NCBI GenBank assembly: GCA_002005505.1
Contig: KV908589.1
Coordinates: 62,001-126,000 of the forward strand
Origin: Botryococcus braunii
Taxonomy: Eukaryota; Chlorophyta; Trebouxiophyceae
DNA length: 64,000 bases
Reading direction: 5' to 3'
The notes beneath the pieces were generated by a model. It did no database searches. It was not told where the DNA came from and worked only from the letters and a program-made list of their open reading frames with translations. A program made the translations under genes and the position numbers. Below are positions 9,259 to 20,135 of the stretch, in pieces. Each line of letters begins with the position of its first letter. Within the stretch, counting starts at the first letter, position 1.

Positions 9259-12200
9259 TTACTCCATCCCAATCCCAGCCCTCAATTTCTGGAATTGCAC
9301 TTTAGGCAACGCTTTGGTGAACATGTCCGCCAGATTTGATGCAGACTCCACATAGAAGGGGCTGATTGATCCTTGCTCCACTTCCTGCCTGACTCTGTGG
9401 TATCTGACCCCGATGTGCTTCGTGCGCGGCGAGATCGGAATGCCCTTGATGTTGGCCAGCGCTCCCGTATTGTCGGTGTAGATCCTGATTGGCGCTGGAA
9501 CTCCCCCAAAATCTGACACGAGCTTGGAGATCCACAGGGCTTCCTGTACTCCGCTGCACATGGAGACAAACTCTGCCTCCACTGTAGAGAGGGCTGTGAC
9601 CTTTTGCAGCTTACTCCCCCATAAGATGGCAGCCGTACCACTGAGAAAGACATGGCCAGAAGTGGACCTTCTGCCATCGACTTCTCCTGCATAATCACTA
9701 TCGACAAAGCCAGTTATCCCATTCTTCCCTTTATCCCACAACAGCCCAAAATCCTTGGAGCCGAGCAGGTATTTCAGCACAGAGATGCCAGCCCTGTAAT
9801 GATGACTTGTAGGGCTGACGGCAAACCTAGCAAGGTGGTTGGCAGCAAAAGCAATATCTGGCCTTACGGTATTTGCCAAATACATTATCCCACCCACCAG
9901 CTCTCTGTACCTATTCCCAACTGGAAGAGGATCACCAACATGTGCAGATAACTGAAATGCTGTGTCCATAGGTAGGGCTTTGGGTTTTAAGCTTTCTTCA
10001 CCATGAAAGCTGGTTATTATTTCTGCAGTCAACTTTTCGTTTGACAATTTGATTGACTGCAACACACCATTGTTGTCAAAACTTTGCGTTACGCTCATGC
10101 CGAGAAAATACTTAGCAGGACCTAAGTCTTTCACAGCAAAGTGTGCATTGAGCAAGGCTTTGACAGCAGTGACTTTGTCCATGTTCTTGGAAGCGACAAG
10201 AATGTCATCAACATAGACGAGCACATAAACATCATCATCTCCCAATTTTCTTGCTATGAATAGGGAGGGGTCAGAATCAGCAATGACAAAGCCATCATCG
10301 AGCAAAACTTTAGACATAGTGTCATACCATGCTTTTGGTGCTTGCTTTAAACCATATAGGGCTTTGTTTAGTTTGCACACTGTGTTTGGTCCTCCCTCAT
10401 AAAAGCCAGGTGGCTGCTGAACATAGACGGTTTCCTGCAATTTACCATGGAGAAATGCAGTACTAATGTCCAGCTGGTGTAGATGCATTTGTTGCTCTAC
10501 AGCCATGGAGAGAAGGTACCTTAGAGTTGAGTGTCGAGAGACGGGAGCGTACACTTCTGTATAGTCCACTCCGTATACCTGCTTAAACCCTTTGGCGACG
10601 AGTCGGGCCTTGAATTTCTCGACGTCTCCACTCTCTGTCAGCTTGACCTTGAACACCCAGCGTACCGGCAAAGCTCTCTTTGCTTGTTGCTCCGACACCT
10701 GTACTAAATCCCAGGTCTCCAAGGCATTTAAAGAACCCATTTCTTCAAGCATAGCAGTAATCCATTTTTCGGCTTCGGGACTATTGATTGCTTCAAGATA
10801 AGTGTTGGGTTCTGCATACACAGTGTTTGCTTCAATTTGAATGACACCCTGTACAGAAGTGTCAGCAAAATGTGCCTGTGTTGTGTGTGTGTATCTCTTC
10901 CTAACCGGATACCGACCGGCAAATAGACCAGCAGGGGTAACAGGGATTTTAGACCCAGAGAAGTCAAACTCAACTACCTTCTCCGTTCGAGAGCCCGAGA
11001 CTTCGCCCTCTACACTGTTGTGAGTGGAGACTTGTGGAACACCCTTGGGCAAAGGGCGCGCTCCCGGAGGACTTGTGGAACGGGAGGGAATCAAATGATC
11101 ACCATGCCCCGCGCCTCCTTTTTGCTCACCCCTAGCCTCGTTTGGAAAGGTATCCTGCTGATCCACTTCCCCATCCCAGGCATCAGCCACTGCAGATCTA
11201 TTGCCACTAAACTCCATATCAGACACATCAGGCACATACTCTAAATCAGGCTCATCATCCGACTCAGGCTCAAAATCTTCCTCTTCCTCCATTGCACTTA
11301 GAGGAGAAGAGACACCATAAGTGAAATCAAGATCAGAAGATGCATGCGTGCGATGATTTACAGCACCGTAAGGCTGCGCTGCGGAAATCTGCGTGTCGGG
11401 TGCGACTTCAAAGCACTTGCAGTCAGCACCTCTATGCACTGTCACCTTCCCATCTATCAAGACCCTGTACTGCTTGCTGTCTCCCTGATAGCCAAGAAAA
11501 ACACCAGTTTGACAAACAGGATGGAATTTACCAGTCCTAAGGGTCTTGGGTGTCAGAACTTTGCACTTGCTTCCAAACACTCTCAAGTATGAGACATTTG
11601 GGACAACACCATACATGAGCTCGTAGGGTGTTTTGTCATGCAAATTAGTAGGGGACAAGTTTCTTACGTGACATGCGGTCAACATTGCTTCCCCCCAATA
11701 CTTTCGTGGTAGCTCTGAGTCTGCAAGCATGGCCCGTGCTTTCTCTTGGAGAGTCCGGTTCAAGCGCTCAACCTTCCCATTTGATTGATGAGAGTAAGGA
11801 GGTGTCACTTGGTGCAGAATCCCATGTTTTCTGCAGAACCGGTCAAGTCCCAAGAATTCAGTCCCACCATCCGTTCTAATGGCTTTGACTGGCAATTCAG
11901 TAGAGAGAGAGAGGGTCTTCAACACTAGAATAGCCTCCGAGCTCGCGTCGCTCTTCTTCTTGAGTAGCACTGTTACTGAAAAATCAGAACGTTCATCAAT
12001 AATATTTAATGCATACTCTTCCCCCTCAGGTGTGACAGGTCTGATGGGACCCATCACATCCATGTGTACAAGTTCCATCCTATTAGAGACAGTGGACCCT
12101 GTTGGTTTGTGGGGAGCAGACGACATTTTACCATCAATGCAAGCTTCACACATGCCATTCATCCCAATGAGGGAAGTCAAGTTCCCCGCCGGAAGAACAA

Positions 12201-14559
12201 CCCCTTGCACGCATGAGGTTTTCCTAATTTTGCTCAGCATAGCAGGAGACAAGTGGCCAAATCTTCTATGCCATAAGTCAACAGACATGGAAGCAAGAGG
12301 GTTGGCTTCAGGCTGTGTGTGTTCTACTGGATTAGCAAACGTCACTCGTTTGGCAGGAATAGACTTATCAATCAGCCACCAATAAGGGTGAGCGTGGTAA
12401 GCCGCAACAATGGGGGTACCCTCTGAGTCTTTAATTATGCAAGTGAGACCATTGAGGGACACAAACAGACCATCTCTGTATGCTTTTCCAACGGAAAACA
12501 GGCGCTTCTGCGTAGAAGGAACATGTTTAACATTGAACAGTTGCATGGTACTGCCATTTTCTAAATGCACAGTGACAGTGCCCTCCCCCAGGATATGTTC
12601 CTTCCTACCATTTGCCACAGTGACGTATTGAGGATCAGTGTATGCAACATAATCCTCCATACAAGACATGTCAGAACAAATATGGTCGGTCGCACCGGAG
12701 TCGACCAACCAACCAGGAAGAGGAGGGGTTGCGCCGAACTCATGAGTTTGCACAACGTTTGCCTGAGACTTGTTCTTTGGGCAGTACGTCCTGATATGGC
12801 CTGCCTCCCCACATAGGAAGCATATAGGTACAGGCCTCCCTGGGGTTTGGACTGCAGCCCTTCCTCCCTGCACAGCTTCCTTGACAACTGCAGTGTCAGC
12901 TTCCACAGCACCTTCTACAACATTCAAGGATGTTGAAGTTCTAGTGAACTGGGGCCTATTGCCCTGAGGGTGTGGGTTGAAGTTCCTATGTAGTTTAGGA
13001 ACTTCTGCTGTGGTCGCTTTAGGTGTATGTCCCTTTGCGGCACGCAACCGGATAAACGTAAGTTCTAGGTTGCCCTGCAGTCTACCAATATCCGGGTTAT
13101 CTTGGACAAGATTGAACTGTGTGTTCTTGTCTTGTTCATATTCAGGAGTCAAACCTGCAAGTATGACATAGCATAGAGCCAGATCTGTGTAATTTTGCCC
13201 AAAACTTCTCAATGACATGACAAGTTTCCTAGCTCTGCTGACATACAAGGAGGGTTTTTCTCCTGGATTCATCTTCAGAGTGTGAAGCTCTTGGAATAGA
13301 GCCATCACCAGCCCTCGACCTCGTACTGTGAAGATGTTGATTAAACATGACCAGATACCATATGCAGATTTCTGATCACTGACCTCAATTTGGTACGGCT
13401 CTATGAGTGAACCAGTGAGTAGAGTTTGGGCTACCCAATCGTGGGGATACTGACTACAGTCAGAGTGTATACACCATTCAACCCCAGCAGACAACAAGAT
13501 TGCATGAGCAAACCGGGACCAAGCTACCCAATTGTGATCGTTTAATTTCATAACGTCGAGCTTGGGCAACAGTTTGGAAATTATTCCTTGCAACGCATCG
13601 GAAGAGTTTGAAGCGTTACCCATAGGGAATGGATTTGGGAGGCCAGAACCTGATCCCCCCGGTCCCCCTGGCCATCCCGGGCCACCTGGGCCACCTGGTC
13701 CACCCCCTGGAGGCCACCCACCACCTGGTGGTCCGCCCCATGTAGGAGGAACGCCGGGAACGTTTGGATTAAATTCACCTGGTGGCCAACCTGGTCCACC
13801 CGGTGGTCCCCCACCTGGCCCCCCACCACCACCACCTCCACCAGGCAGGCCTGGTGGTGCTGAGGTCCAAGGGAATACCAAGGATGCCTGACTAGTGTTA
13901 TTTATACTAGCATTGGCATTCATTGTACTTACTAGATTTGGATCAGGAGCAGACATGGTAACACCAGGTTGTGGAATAGGCATAGATGCAATGCCTAGAC
14001 TACTAGTAGGTACATTTTCTGCAGCAACTGGTGCACTCGTATCGGGGAATGTATCATCAAAGGTTTGTGTATGAGACATTTCCCTGAAAAAATTCATGGG
14101 CCTGACTCCACTCCCAATGGGTGTTCCTAGAGGTGGTCTATAGGATAATGAACTCCTACCCATGGAGCGTGGTATGCCATATGTAACATCCATAGGGACA
14201 AATGTTCTAGGAGTGGGTCTGGACTGAGAGGGTGACCAACCTAAGGGCACCGCTGCACCTCTGTGTGGTGGGGCAGAGTACCTGACCCCATCCCTGCTGA
14301 AAGACTGCTCCATATCGCTGAAGTTACCGTGGTCACTTTGTTGAACGTGTGGGGCAGCCCTCCCGGAGAGTGGAGGTGTAACTGCTGCCCCTTGTCTAGA
14401 CAGATTTGGTGCCTGCACAGTTTCAAACAAAGGATTCTCGTCAATGGTAACGTGATCTGCAAACCTATCGTCTTCAACAACGTTGAAGCGATTGCGAAAA
14501 ATATTGCCAGATCTGGTTTTAGAAGGGTAGGTCCCACCTGGACCAAGCCCTGAACTCAT
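9259..14559 (-). CDS. Cop-B Gag-Pol polyprotein, intact
   Basis: A single frame of 1766 codons runs from the ATG at 14559. Numbering from that ATG: a low-complexity Gly/Pro segment at about 235-305, a copia Gag domain at about 320-520, and a zinc knuckle CFLCGEAGHIRTYC at 580-593. The protease motif VDSGATDH has its aspartate at 620. The integrase zinc site is H764, H769, C804, C807, and the catalytic triad is D834 (HMDVMGP), D897 (RTDGGTEF) and E931 (SNGKVERLNR). An acidic linker (EEEEDFEPESDDEPD) is near 1091-1105. RT has LDISTAFLHGKL and LVYVDDILVAS (YVDD 1449-1452). RNase H has DSDYAGEVDGRRSTSG and ends SNLADMFTKALP. All catalytic residues I can check are present and there is no stop or frameshift. 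It can encode everything needed for its own retrotransposition. In-frame codons run upstream to 14583 but lack an ATG. Confidence 0.96.
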   Translation of the reverse strand: MSSGLGPGGTYPSKTRSGNIFRNRFNVVEDDRFADHVTIDENPLFETVQAPNLSRQGAAVTPPLSGRAAPHVQQSDHGNFSDMEQSFSRDGVRYSAPPHRGAAVPLGWSPSQSRPTPRTFVPMDVTYGIPRSMGRSSLSYRPPLGTPIGSGVRPMNFFREMSHTQTFDDTFPDTSAPVAAENVPTSSLGIASMPIPQPGVTMSAPDPNLVSTMNANASINNTSQASLVFPWTSAPPGLPGGGGGGGGPGGGPPGGPGWPPGEFNPNVPGVPPTWGGPPGGGWPPGGGPGGPGGPGWPGGPGGSGSGLPNPFPMGNASNSSDALQGIISKLLPKLDVMKLNDHNWVAWSRFAHAILLSAGVEWCIHSDCSQYPHDWVAQTLLTGSLIEPYQIEVSDQKSAYGIWSCLINIFTVRGRGLVMALFQELHTLKMNPGEKPSLYVSRARKLVMSLRSFGQNYTDLALCYVILAGLTPEYEQDKNTQFNLVQDNPDIGRLQGNLELTFIRLRAAKGHTPKATTAEVPKLHRNFNPHPQGNRPQFTRTSTSLNVVEGAVEADTAVVKEAVQGGRAAVQTPGRPVPICFLCGEAGHIRTYCPKNKSQANVVQTHEFGATPPLPGWLVDSGATDHICSDMSCMEDYVAYTDPQYVTVANGRKEHILGEGTVTVHLENGSTMQLFNVKHVPSTQKRLFSVGKAYRDGLFVSLNGLTCIIKDSEGTPIVAAYHAHPYWWLIDKSIPAKRVTFANPVEHTQPEANPLASMSVDLWHRRFGHLSPAMLSKIRKTSCVQGVVLPAGNLTSLIGMNGMCEACIDGKMSSAPHKPTGSTVSNRMELVHMDVMGPIRPVTPEGEEYALNIIDERSDFSVTVLLKKKSDASSEAILVLKTLSLSTELPVKAIRTDGGTEFLGLDRFCRKHGILHQVTPPYSHQSNGKVERLNRTLQEKARAMLADSELPRKYWGEAMLTACHVRNLSPTNLHDKTPYELMYGVVPNVSYLRVFGSKCKVLTPKTLRTGKFHPVCQTGVFLGYQGDSKQYRVLIDGKVTVHRGADCKCFEVAPDTQISAAQPYGAVNHRTHASSDLDFTYGVSSPLSAMEEEEDFEPESDDEPDLEYVPDVSDMEFSGNRSAVADAWDGEVDQQDTFPNEARGEQKGGAGHGDHLIPSRSTSPPGARPLPKGVPQVSTHNSVEGEVSGSRTEKVVEFDFSGSKIPVTPAGLFAGRYPVRKRYTHTTQAHFADTSVQGVIQIEANTVYAEPNTYLEAINSPEAEKWITAMLEEMGSLNALETWDLVQVSEQQAKRALPVRWVFKVKLTESGDVEKFKARLVAKGFKQVYGVDYTEVYAPVSRHSTLRYLLSMAVEQQMHLHQLDISTAFLHGKLQETVYVQQPPGFYEGGPNTVCKLNKALYGLKQAPKAWYDTMSKVLLDDGFVIADSDPSLFIARKLGDDDVYVLVYVDDILVASKNMDKVTAVKALLNAHFAVKDLGPAKYFLGMSVTQSFDNNGVLQSIKLSNEKLTAEIITSFHGEESLKPKALPMDTAFQLSAHVGDPLPVGNRYRELVGGIMYLANTVRPDIAFAANHLARFAVSPTSHHYRAGISVLKYLLGSKDFGLLWDKGKNGITGFVDSDYAGEVDGRRSTSGHVFLSGTAAILWGSKLQKVTALSTVEAEFVSMCSGVQEALWISKLVSDFGGVPAPIRIYTDNTGALANIKGIPISPRTKHIGVRYHRVRQEVEQGSISPFYVESASNLADMFTKALPKVQFQKLRAGIGME
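13630..13836 (-). other. Low-complexity Gly/Pro segment of Cop-B Gag
   Basis: The Gag N-terminal region contains a run of eight glycines followed by PGG, PGGP and WPPG repeats, about 70 residues in all. No fold is predicted from this. It may be a flexible, phase-separating or RNA-associating tail; that role is inference. Confidence 0.7.
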
Positions 14560-14898
14560 GTTTAAACGTAATGAAGGGTTCAATCAGTGTAAAAGCACGA
14601 GTTTGCCTCCCATTAACGGAAAACAAAACACCAAACTCAACACAATCCAAAAGCTCTGTGTGACGTGGCTTGGATATATGTGAATTAACACGGATCCTCC
14701 ACCACACTATGCTCCAACAGCCACGAAGTAAATAGTAGTGTAATGCAAGTGATAAATGCAGTAAGCAAAATAATCAAAAAGCACGACATTAATTTACTTC
14801 CCTTCCAAAATTTGTACTCCTCACACAGGCAGATGATGTCCGATCGGGACTAAGATCGCCTCTACTTGCGATCCCATACGACGGGATCGCCGATACCA
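14560..14898 (-). promoter_or_regulatory. Cop-B leader and primer-binding site
   Basis: The site adjoins the 5' LTR end: on the element strand TGGTATCGGCGA (14887-14898) follows TATCTACA. TGG is the expected start of a site pairing with a tRNA 3' CCA end. The same 12 bases are the primer-binding site of Gyp-2 and Gyp-3. About 330 bp of leader without a gene separate it from the Gag ATG. Confidence 0.85.
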
Positions 14899-15962
14899 TG
14901 TAGATAAAACAACATGAAATAAACAATTACTTCAACAATTACTTCAAACCTTGCTGACGGAACACCATCGTCAGTAAGGATAATGCCTGCATGCGCACCG
15001 ACACCAGGACTTCAAACAAGCCTTATTGAAGGCACATAACAACAAGACGTGAGCCGTGGTCATATAGAAAGCCAACGAACTTTGTTACAATGTGTGTGTC
15101 TTGTAATTGTAGCCTATAGCTAAGCAAGCTATAATGAAGGTGATTACCTGCATGCGCACCGACACCAGGACTTCAAACAAGCCTTATTGAAGGCACATAA
15201 CAACAAGACGTGAGCCGTGGTCATATAGAAAGCCAACGAACTGTTGACTTCAAGAGACTGGCCCTCTTAAATACCATGACAAGCTACGTAGCCGTACCCG
15301 AGTCAGCCCAAGTACGTCTACCTTGTACATGGTGTACAATACACCGGACTTCGTGTTCGAATTTGTAAGTCCGAACATCCGGGTCCTGATTCGGACCAGA
15401 ACACTCATGTTTCTAGTCACGATCGTCGGTGCTGGCTACTAAATGGCTAATCAAGGGGAAAGGACCGTGAATGCATACGGTCAACCTTTCGGTTACCCCT
15501 TGGGTTTGCCCACTCATATTTCTATCTCCTGGAGGTGCTAGTTGACTTCCAGAAGTGGCACAACACATTGAGGCTTATGAATTGCCAAGATCTAAGTGCT
15601 TAGTCAATTCCAGGCCTCAGCATTTCATCATAAGACTAGACAAATGATAAGGTCATACTGGAGTTCATGAGAGAACACCAAGATCAGCGTCCAAACAGCT
15701 TCTATACAAGTATTCACGCATGGAATGCCTTAGAAACTGTCTGAGCACCCGCAGACACTCTTAAAGAGTACATAGACACTCTTGAAGATTACAAATAAAC
15801 AGCAGGTACGTATCTCGCATTGCTCAGTAAGTACAAACCACGTGGCAGATGAGGTCGGCATGGCCTAGATACTTTGTTCAATGATCCTTGTCCCCAAAGT
15901 CACATGTCAATTTATTGGATAATGACAATTAGGGTCGCATCTGCAATTAGATTATCACAACA
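14899..15962 (-). repeat. Cop-B 5' LTR (1064 bp)
   Basis: It is the partner of 7776-8840. On the element strand it starts at 15962 with TGTTGTGATAATC and ends at 14899 with TTTTATCTACA, immediately before the primer-binding site. It should hold the promoter, but no core promoter motif is clear enough to call. Confidence 0.96.
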
Positions 15963-15967
15963 ATCCC

Positions 15968-16440
15968 CCGTTCCCACCGGTTCTGTGATCAGTGTCAGGC
16001 TGGTTTGGTGGGTGATGAACACCACCTTGTCTTTTCCTGTTCGGCCCTTCAGCCGATCCGGGACCGTTACCCCATCTTTTTCGTTCCCCTTTCGGTCGTT
16101 ACGTCAGTTCGTCTGGCAAGATGACCTTCAGTCTGTGGTTAACTTCATTTATGATTGTTTTCAGTTTCGGTCTTAGGTTTGTGTCTTGCCCTTTGCTGGC
16201 CCTTGCCCACTCTTGGGCTGTGTCCTGGGGCTTTCCTGCCCCTTCCTTTGTGTCCTGGGGCTTTCATGCCCTTCCTTTGTGCTCTTGGCTCCCCACTCGG
16301 TAATTTGGGTTTGTGTTTGGCCTTGATTCTTAGGGTTTGTGTTTGGTTTCTCTCGGTGTCTTGCTGCGTTGGTGTTCGGTTTTCCATCTCATCAGCCCTT
16401 TGGGCTGGGTTGATGTAATTCCTTCCTTCCTTCCTTCCTC
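15968..16440 (+). mobile_element. LINE ORF2 3' end and tail, right part
   Basis: The frame continues from 7775 as [20 protein letters not shown] then [18 protein letters not shown]. The C-x2-C...EDEHH-x4-C arrangement is the C-terminal zinc motif of non-LTR retrotransposon ORF2. Homology fades after about 16176; a frame break lies near 16085-16110. A T-rich 3' region follows and ends in a short (TTCC)n tract at about 16421-16440, a plausible LINE tail. No target duplication was located. Confidence 0.65.
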
Positions 16441-17266
16441 CGCTAACGTGCAGTGTACTTCCTCGCACGTGGACGCCGGATAGTGCACGAGGCCAGCCTA
16501 GGGGGCTCTCCCAGATTAGCACGGCCTTCACTGCTTGCGACTGGCCCATCGTGTTTCTACTCTGCCGCACTCTCAGGTTTCGTTCGTAATCTGACGTTTT
16601 CTTTATCCTCACTACAGTGGCAGGCTTACCCCGTGATTGTTTTTAAGTATGTGTGTCGGAGGCGAGATCCCCCGCATCGCCGCTCGCATCCTAGACGCGC
16701 ACGCCTGCTTTCGATGTCATGTGCCTAGGTTTTTACCTCACTTCTGTATCTTCCGATGCTCTTTGTCGATCCCACCATCGCATGTCTGCTTCTATTTTTG
16801 TCTCCTGCCGGATCCGCATCCTCGCCACACGTCTCTCTGCCTCCCTGGCTAGGCATCCACGCATCGAACCCAGGGTATGTCTATCTTCTTTTAAATTGTG
16901 CTCGTTGCCACCGATTCTCTGCATATTTCTGCCGTCGCCCCATTTTTCCACCGAGGTCTTAGGGGCATCGCGGCATCGCAACGCTTTCTCCTCTTTCGGG
17001 CCAAACCTTTACCTTCGGTCCATGCCACTCGTGTTTCCATTCTAAAATTTCATTCCACAGTCTGTCTTTCCTCTTCTTTGCCCCTGTCTGCCACATTTCC
17101 TGCTCTTCACCCGACTCCCATCCTCTCTTGCCCTTCCCCTTCTACCCGTAAACCTCTTTGCTCGACCTTTATGAAATGCACATATGGGGATGGCCTTTCT
17201 CTCGCTGGCGTCTTCATGTTCAGGTCTGGAGGGGTGGGGCCCCTGCTTCTTTCCTCCACAATTTCT
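16441..17266. other. Unassigned sequence, no gene seen
   Basis: T- and C-rich sequence with short open frames in several phases but no recognisable domain, conserved motif or start context. Could be intergenic, an intron or an unrecognised repeat. Confidence 0.5.
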
Positions 17267-17682
<416 letters not shown>

Positions 17683-17705
17683 AAGTGGGGAGGGTGGTGG
17701 GGTTG

Positions 17706-18200
<495 letters not shown>

Positions 18201-18230
18201 AAAGGAGAGAGAGACAGAGAGAGAGAGGTT

Positions 18231-18524
18231 TTGTTAAGGATGTTTTTTAAGGATGTTTTTTGGGGCAGAATGTGGGTTTTTTTTGGGGGGGGGGGTGATT
18301 TTTCAGGAGGGGGGCTTTTTAGGGGCGTGGGATTTTTGATGGAGATGGGTTTCCATTGGTGGAGCGTGGGTGTATTTCAAGGCCTCTGCCTTATGCGCAT
18401 TTTTTCCGCCGCTGCTCGGTCTGTTGCACTGCTTAGAATTTCTGGGTTCTCACCTCTGGACATGCACCTTCGGACTCAGGCGTTTTTTCCTTGGACACAG
18501 GCGTCCTCGTCCGGAATCCGCCCT
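18231..18524. other. Low-complexity T/G-rich sequence, no gene
   Basis: It has several GATTTTTT and GGGGGG runs and no credible coding region. The sequence grows more mixed toward the dispersed repeat at 18525. Confidence 0.5.
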
Positions 18525-18658
18525 TTCATTCTGTCCAACTGCACCGGACTTGTCAGGATTCGGGCCTTTCATTCTCGAGATTCAGTGTTTCCATGTTTTC
18601 CCGCGTCCGACGCCGTGTCGCGCTGTAGTTTTCGCTATCCTCGGAATTCCTCCGTCGC
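18525..18658 (+). repeat. Dispersed repeat, copy 2 (134 bp)
   Basis: It is the partner of 7257-7390, same length and orientation. Just after it, CTCCATTTTGTCGC is reiterated (about 18659-18690), echoing the CAGTTTGTCGCC phrase after copy 1. Confidence 0.85.
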
Positions 18659-19003
18659 CTCCATTTTGTCGCCTCCATTTTGTCGCCATTTTGTTTGTGT
18701 GAACGCCAGGAGCCCTGGTTTTACTGGTTTTACTGTTCGACTCGAGTGAGTTCGAGTGGTAGTTATGCGCTTTTAGGATTGAGACTCCGTGTCGAATTGT
18801 GAGTTTTGTCGATCGGGGTACTGTTCGATACTCCGGACGATTTGTGGTTCGAATCTCCTAGTTGTCTTAATTTCATGATTTATCTGAGCCATATTTATCG
18901 GCTGAGACCTTGCTGAGGATCACTTGTGTTTTGACCCTTGAACATTTGGTCACTGTTTTGTGCCGTGCTTCTCTCCAGGGTTTGAGGGGAGGCATTTGGA
19001 TAC
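18659..19003. other. Flank of Cop-C, no gene seen
   Basis: No domain or RNA gene recognised. Its right edge depends on the uncertain start of the Cop-C LTR. If 19004 is right, the 5 bases before the LTR are GATAC. Confidence 0.4.
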
Positions 19004-19703
19004 TGTTGAGTTCTGAACATTATTATTGAATGCCTTGTGCTTTAAGTGATCTTCAGGTGTGCACTATTAGGATATGGGTCCGTTGAGAACATAAGGCACC
19101 TTAAGACACGTTAGGTTGTGGACGATTTCGAACATAAGGTACAATTTGATCTAGATTACGCGTTAGTGTGAAAGGACTATTAAAGCTGCGATCACCGCAT
19201 AGTCGAGCAACTGGTTTGGAAAGATACTGGGCACATAAGGATGCGAGTCTTGTTCATGCAGTTGCATGTGCCTAAAGAGCAGACAGTCGTCGAGGACTGT
19301 AGCTGGAGAGGCACGAACTTACGACCTGTCTGCTTGCTTACAGGTGCGGTGACGCAGGGTGTGTATTGGTAATGTGTTCATGGTTGATTGCTTGCTTGTA
19401 AGTGAACCATCTTAGTGCACAATTAAGTCTCCCAAACAGCTAAGGGACGGAGTCTTGATTGAGTATAGGAAGGTACCTGCTTTCAGCCGTCAGGAGCTTA
19501 TCCGTGTGTAGATGCTCATTGACAGATCAACGTGTAACGAAACTGGTTTGGAAAGATACTGGGCACATAAGGATGCCAGTCTTGTTCATGCAGTTGCATG
19601 TGCCTAAAGAGCAGACAGTCGTCGAGGACTGTAGCTGGAGAGGCACGAACTTACGACATGTCTGCTTGCTTACAGGATACGCCACTGCCCATAACCTTTT
19701 ACA
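19004..19703 (+). repeat. Cop-C 5' LTR (start uncertain)
   Basis: The right edge is firm: TTTTACA is followed directly by the primer-binding site GGTTATGGGCCCACGCC. The left edge is placed at TGTTGAGTTC because it resembles the Cop-E start TGTTGAATG and leaves about 205 bp before the internal repeat, as in the other families (202-235 bp). No second LTR is available for checking. Confidence 0.65.
19209..19675 (+). repeat. Intra-LTR direct repeat of Cop-C (2 x 135 bp)
   Basis: Copies at 19209-19343 and 19541-19675 are spaced by 332 bp and nearly identical. Both begin AACTGGTTTGG and end CTTGCTTACAG. Copy 1 is followed by GTGCGG and copy 2 by GATACGCC. The copy-2 end, TCTGCTTGCTTACAG|G, is a good splice-acceptor match. 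Confidence 0.93.
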
Positions 19704-19720
19704 GGTTATGGGCCCACGCC
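19687..19720 (+). promoter_or_regulatory. Cop-C primer-binding site within a perfect hairpin
   Basis: GGTTATGGGCCCACGCC from 19704 is complementary to the anticodon region of eukaryotic initiator tRNA-Met (contains GGGCCCAUAACC), not to its 3' end. The last bases of the LTR, GCCCATAACC (19687-19696), pair perfectly with GGTTATGGGC (19704-19713) around a 7-base loop TTTTACA. In RNA the LTR end could therefore mask the site. Confidence 0.85.
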
Positions 19721-20135
19721 CTTCCAGCTGAGCCAAGGGCAGACAGGAGTGCATGTCATCATCGGATGCATCTGTACTGGGTTTTCCGCGGACTCGCCTG
19801 ACGGCAAGAAGAAGTAATAAAAGGAACAACTGGATATTCACTCAGAAGGCCTACCTACAGAGTCTTCAATCTCTTGGGAAGTTTTTTTTTTTTTTTTTTT
19901 TTAAATTTGTGAAGTGACCTGAGATTATCACCCGTCGTCGTTATCGTGAGACCGTCAGTAGGTCCGGGTGGTCAGGCGATTGAATTGCTGAAGACTTTTT
20001 TGCATATTTTGCATATTACGGTTACATGATAGACCTCGAAAGGGTGGAATACTTGAAAGTGCTGTGGTGGACGCCGGAAGTGTTATGCTTAAATCAGCTG
20101 TGTCAGGCTGAACTGTGTGAGAGGAAGTGAAGTGT
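19721..20135 (+). other. Cop-C leader with poly-T run
   Basis: About 415 bp separate the primer-binding site and the Gag ATG. No gene. A run of 22 T lies at about 19880-19902. Confidence 0.7.

Larger units (their letters stand above)
7776..15962 (-). mobile_element. Cop-B, complete and apparently intact Ty1/copia retrotransposon
   Basis: The 8187-bp element has a 5' LTR at 14899-15962, a primer-binding site, one uninterrupted Gag-Pol frame, a repeated 3' region, a polypurine tract and a 3' LTR at 7776-8840. LTRs start TGTTGTGATAATC and end TTTATCTACA. The target duplication ATCCC is present on both sides (7771-7775 and 15963-15967). The two LTRs differ at about three positions in 1065 bp, so insertion was recent. 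The target was a LINE ORF2. Confidence 0.96.

Noticed and set aside
16155..17045. Possible host gene from overlapping frames
   Set aside because: Low-complexity Leu/Pro/Ser translations in several phases, no conserved motif, no consistent frame.
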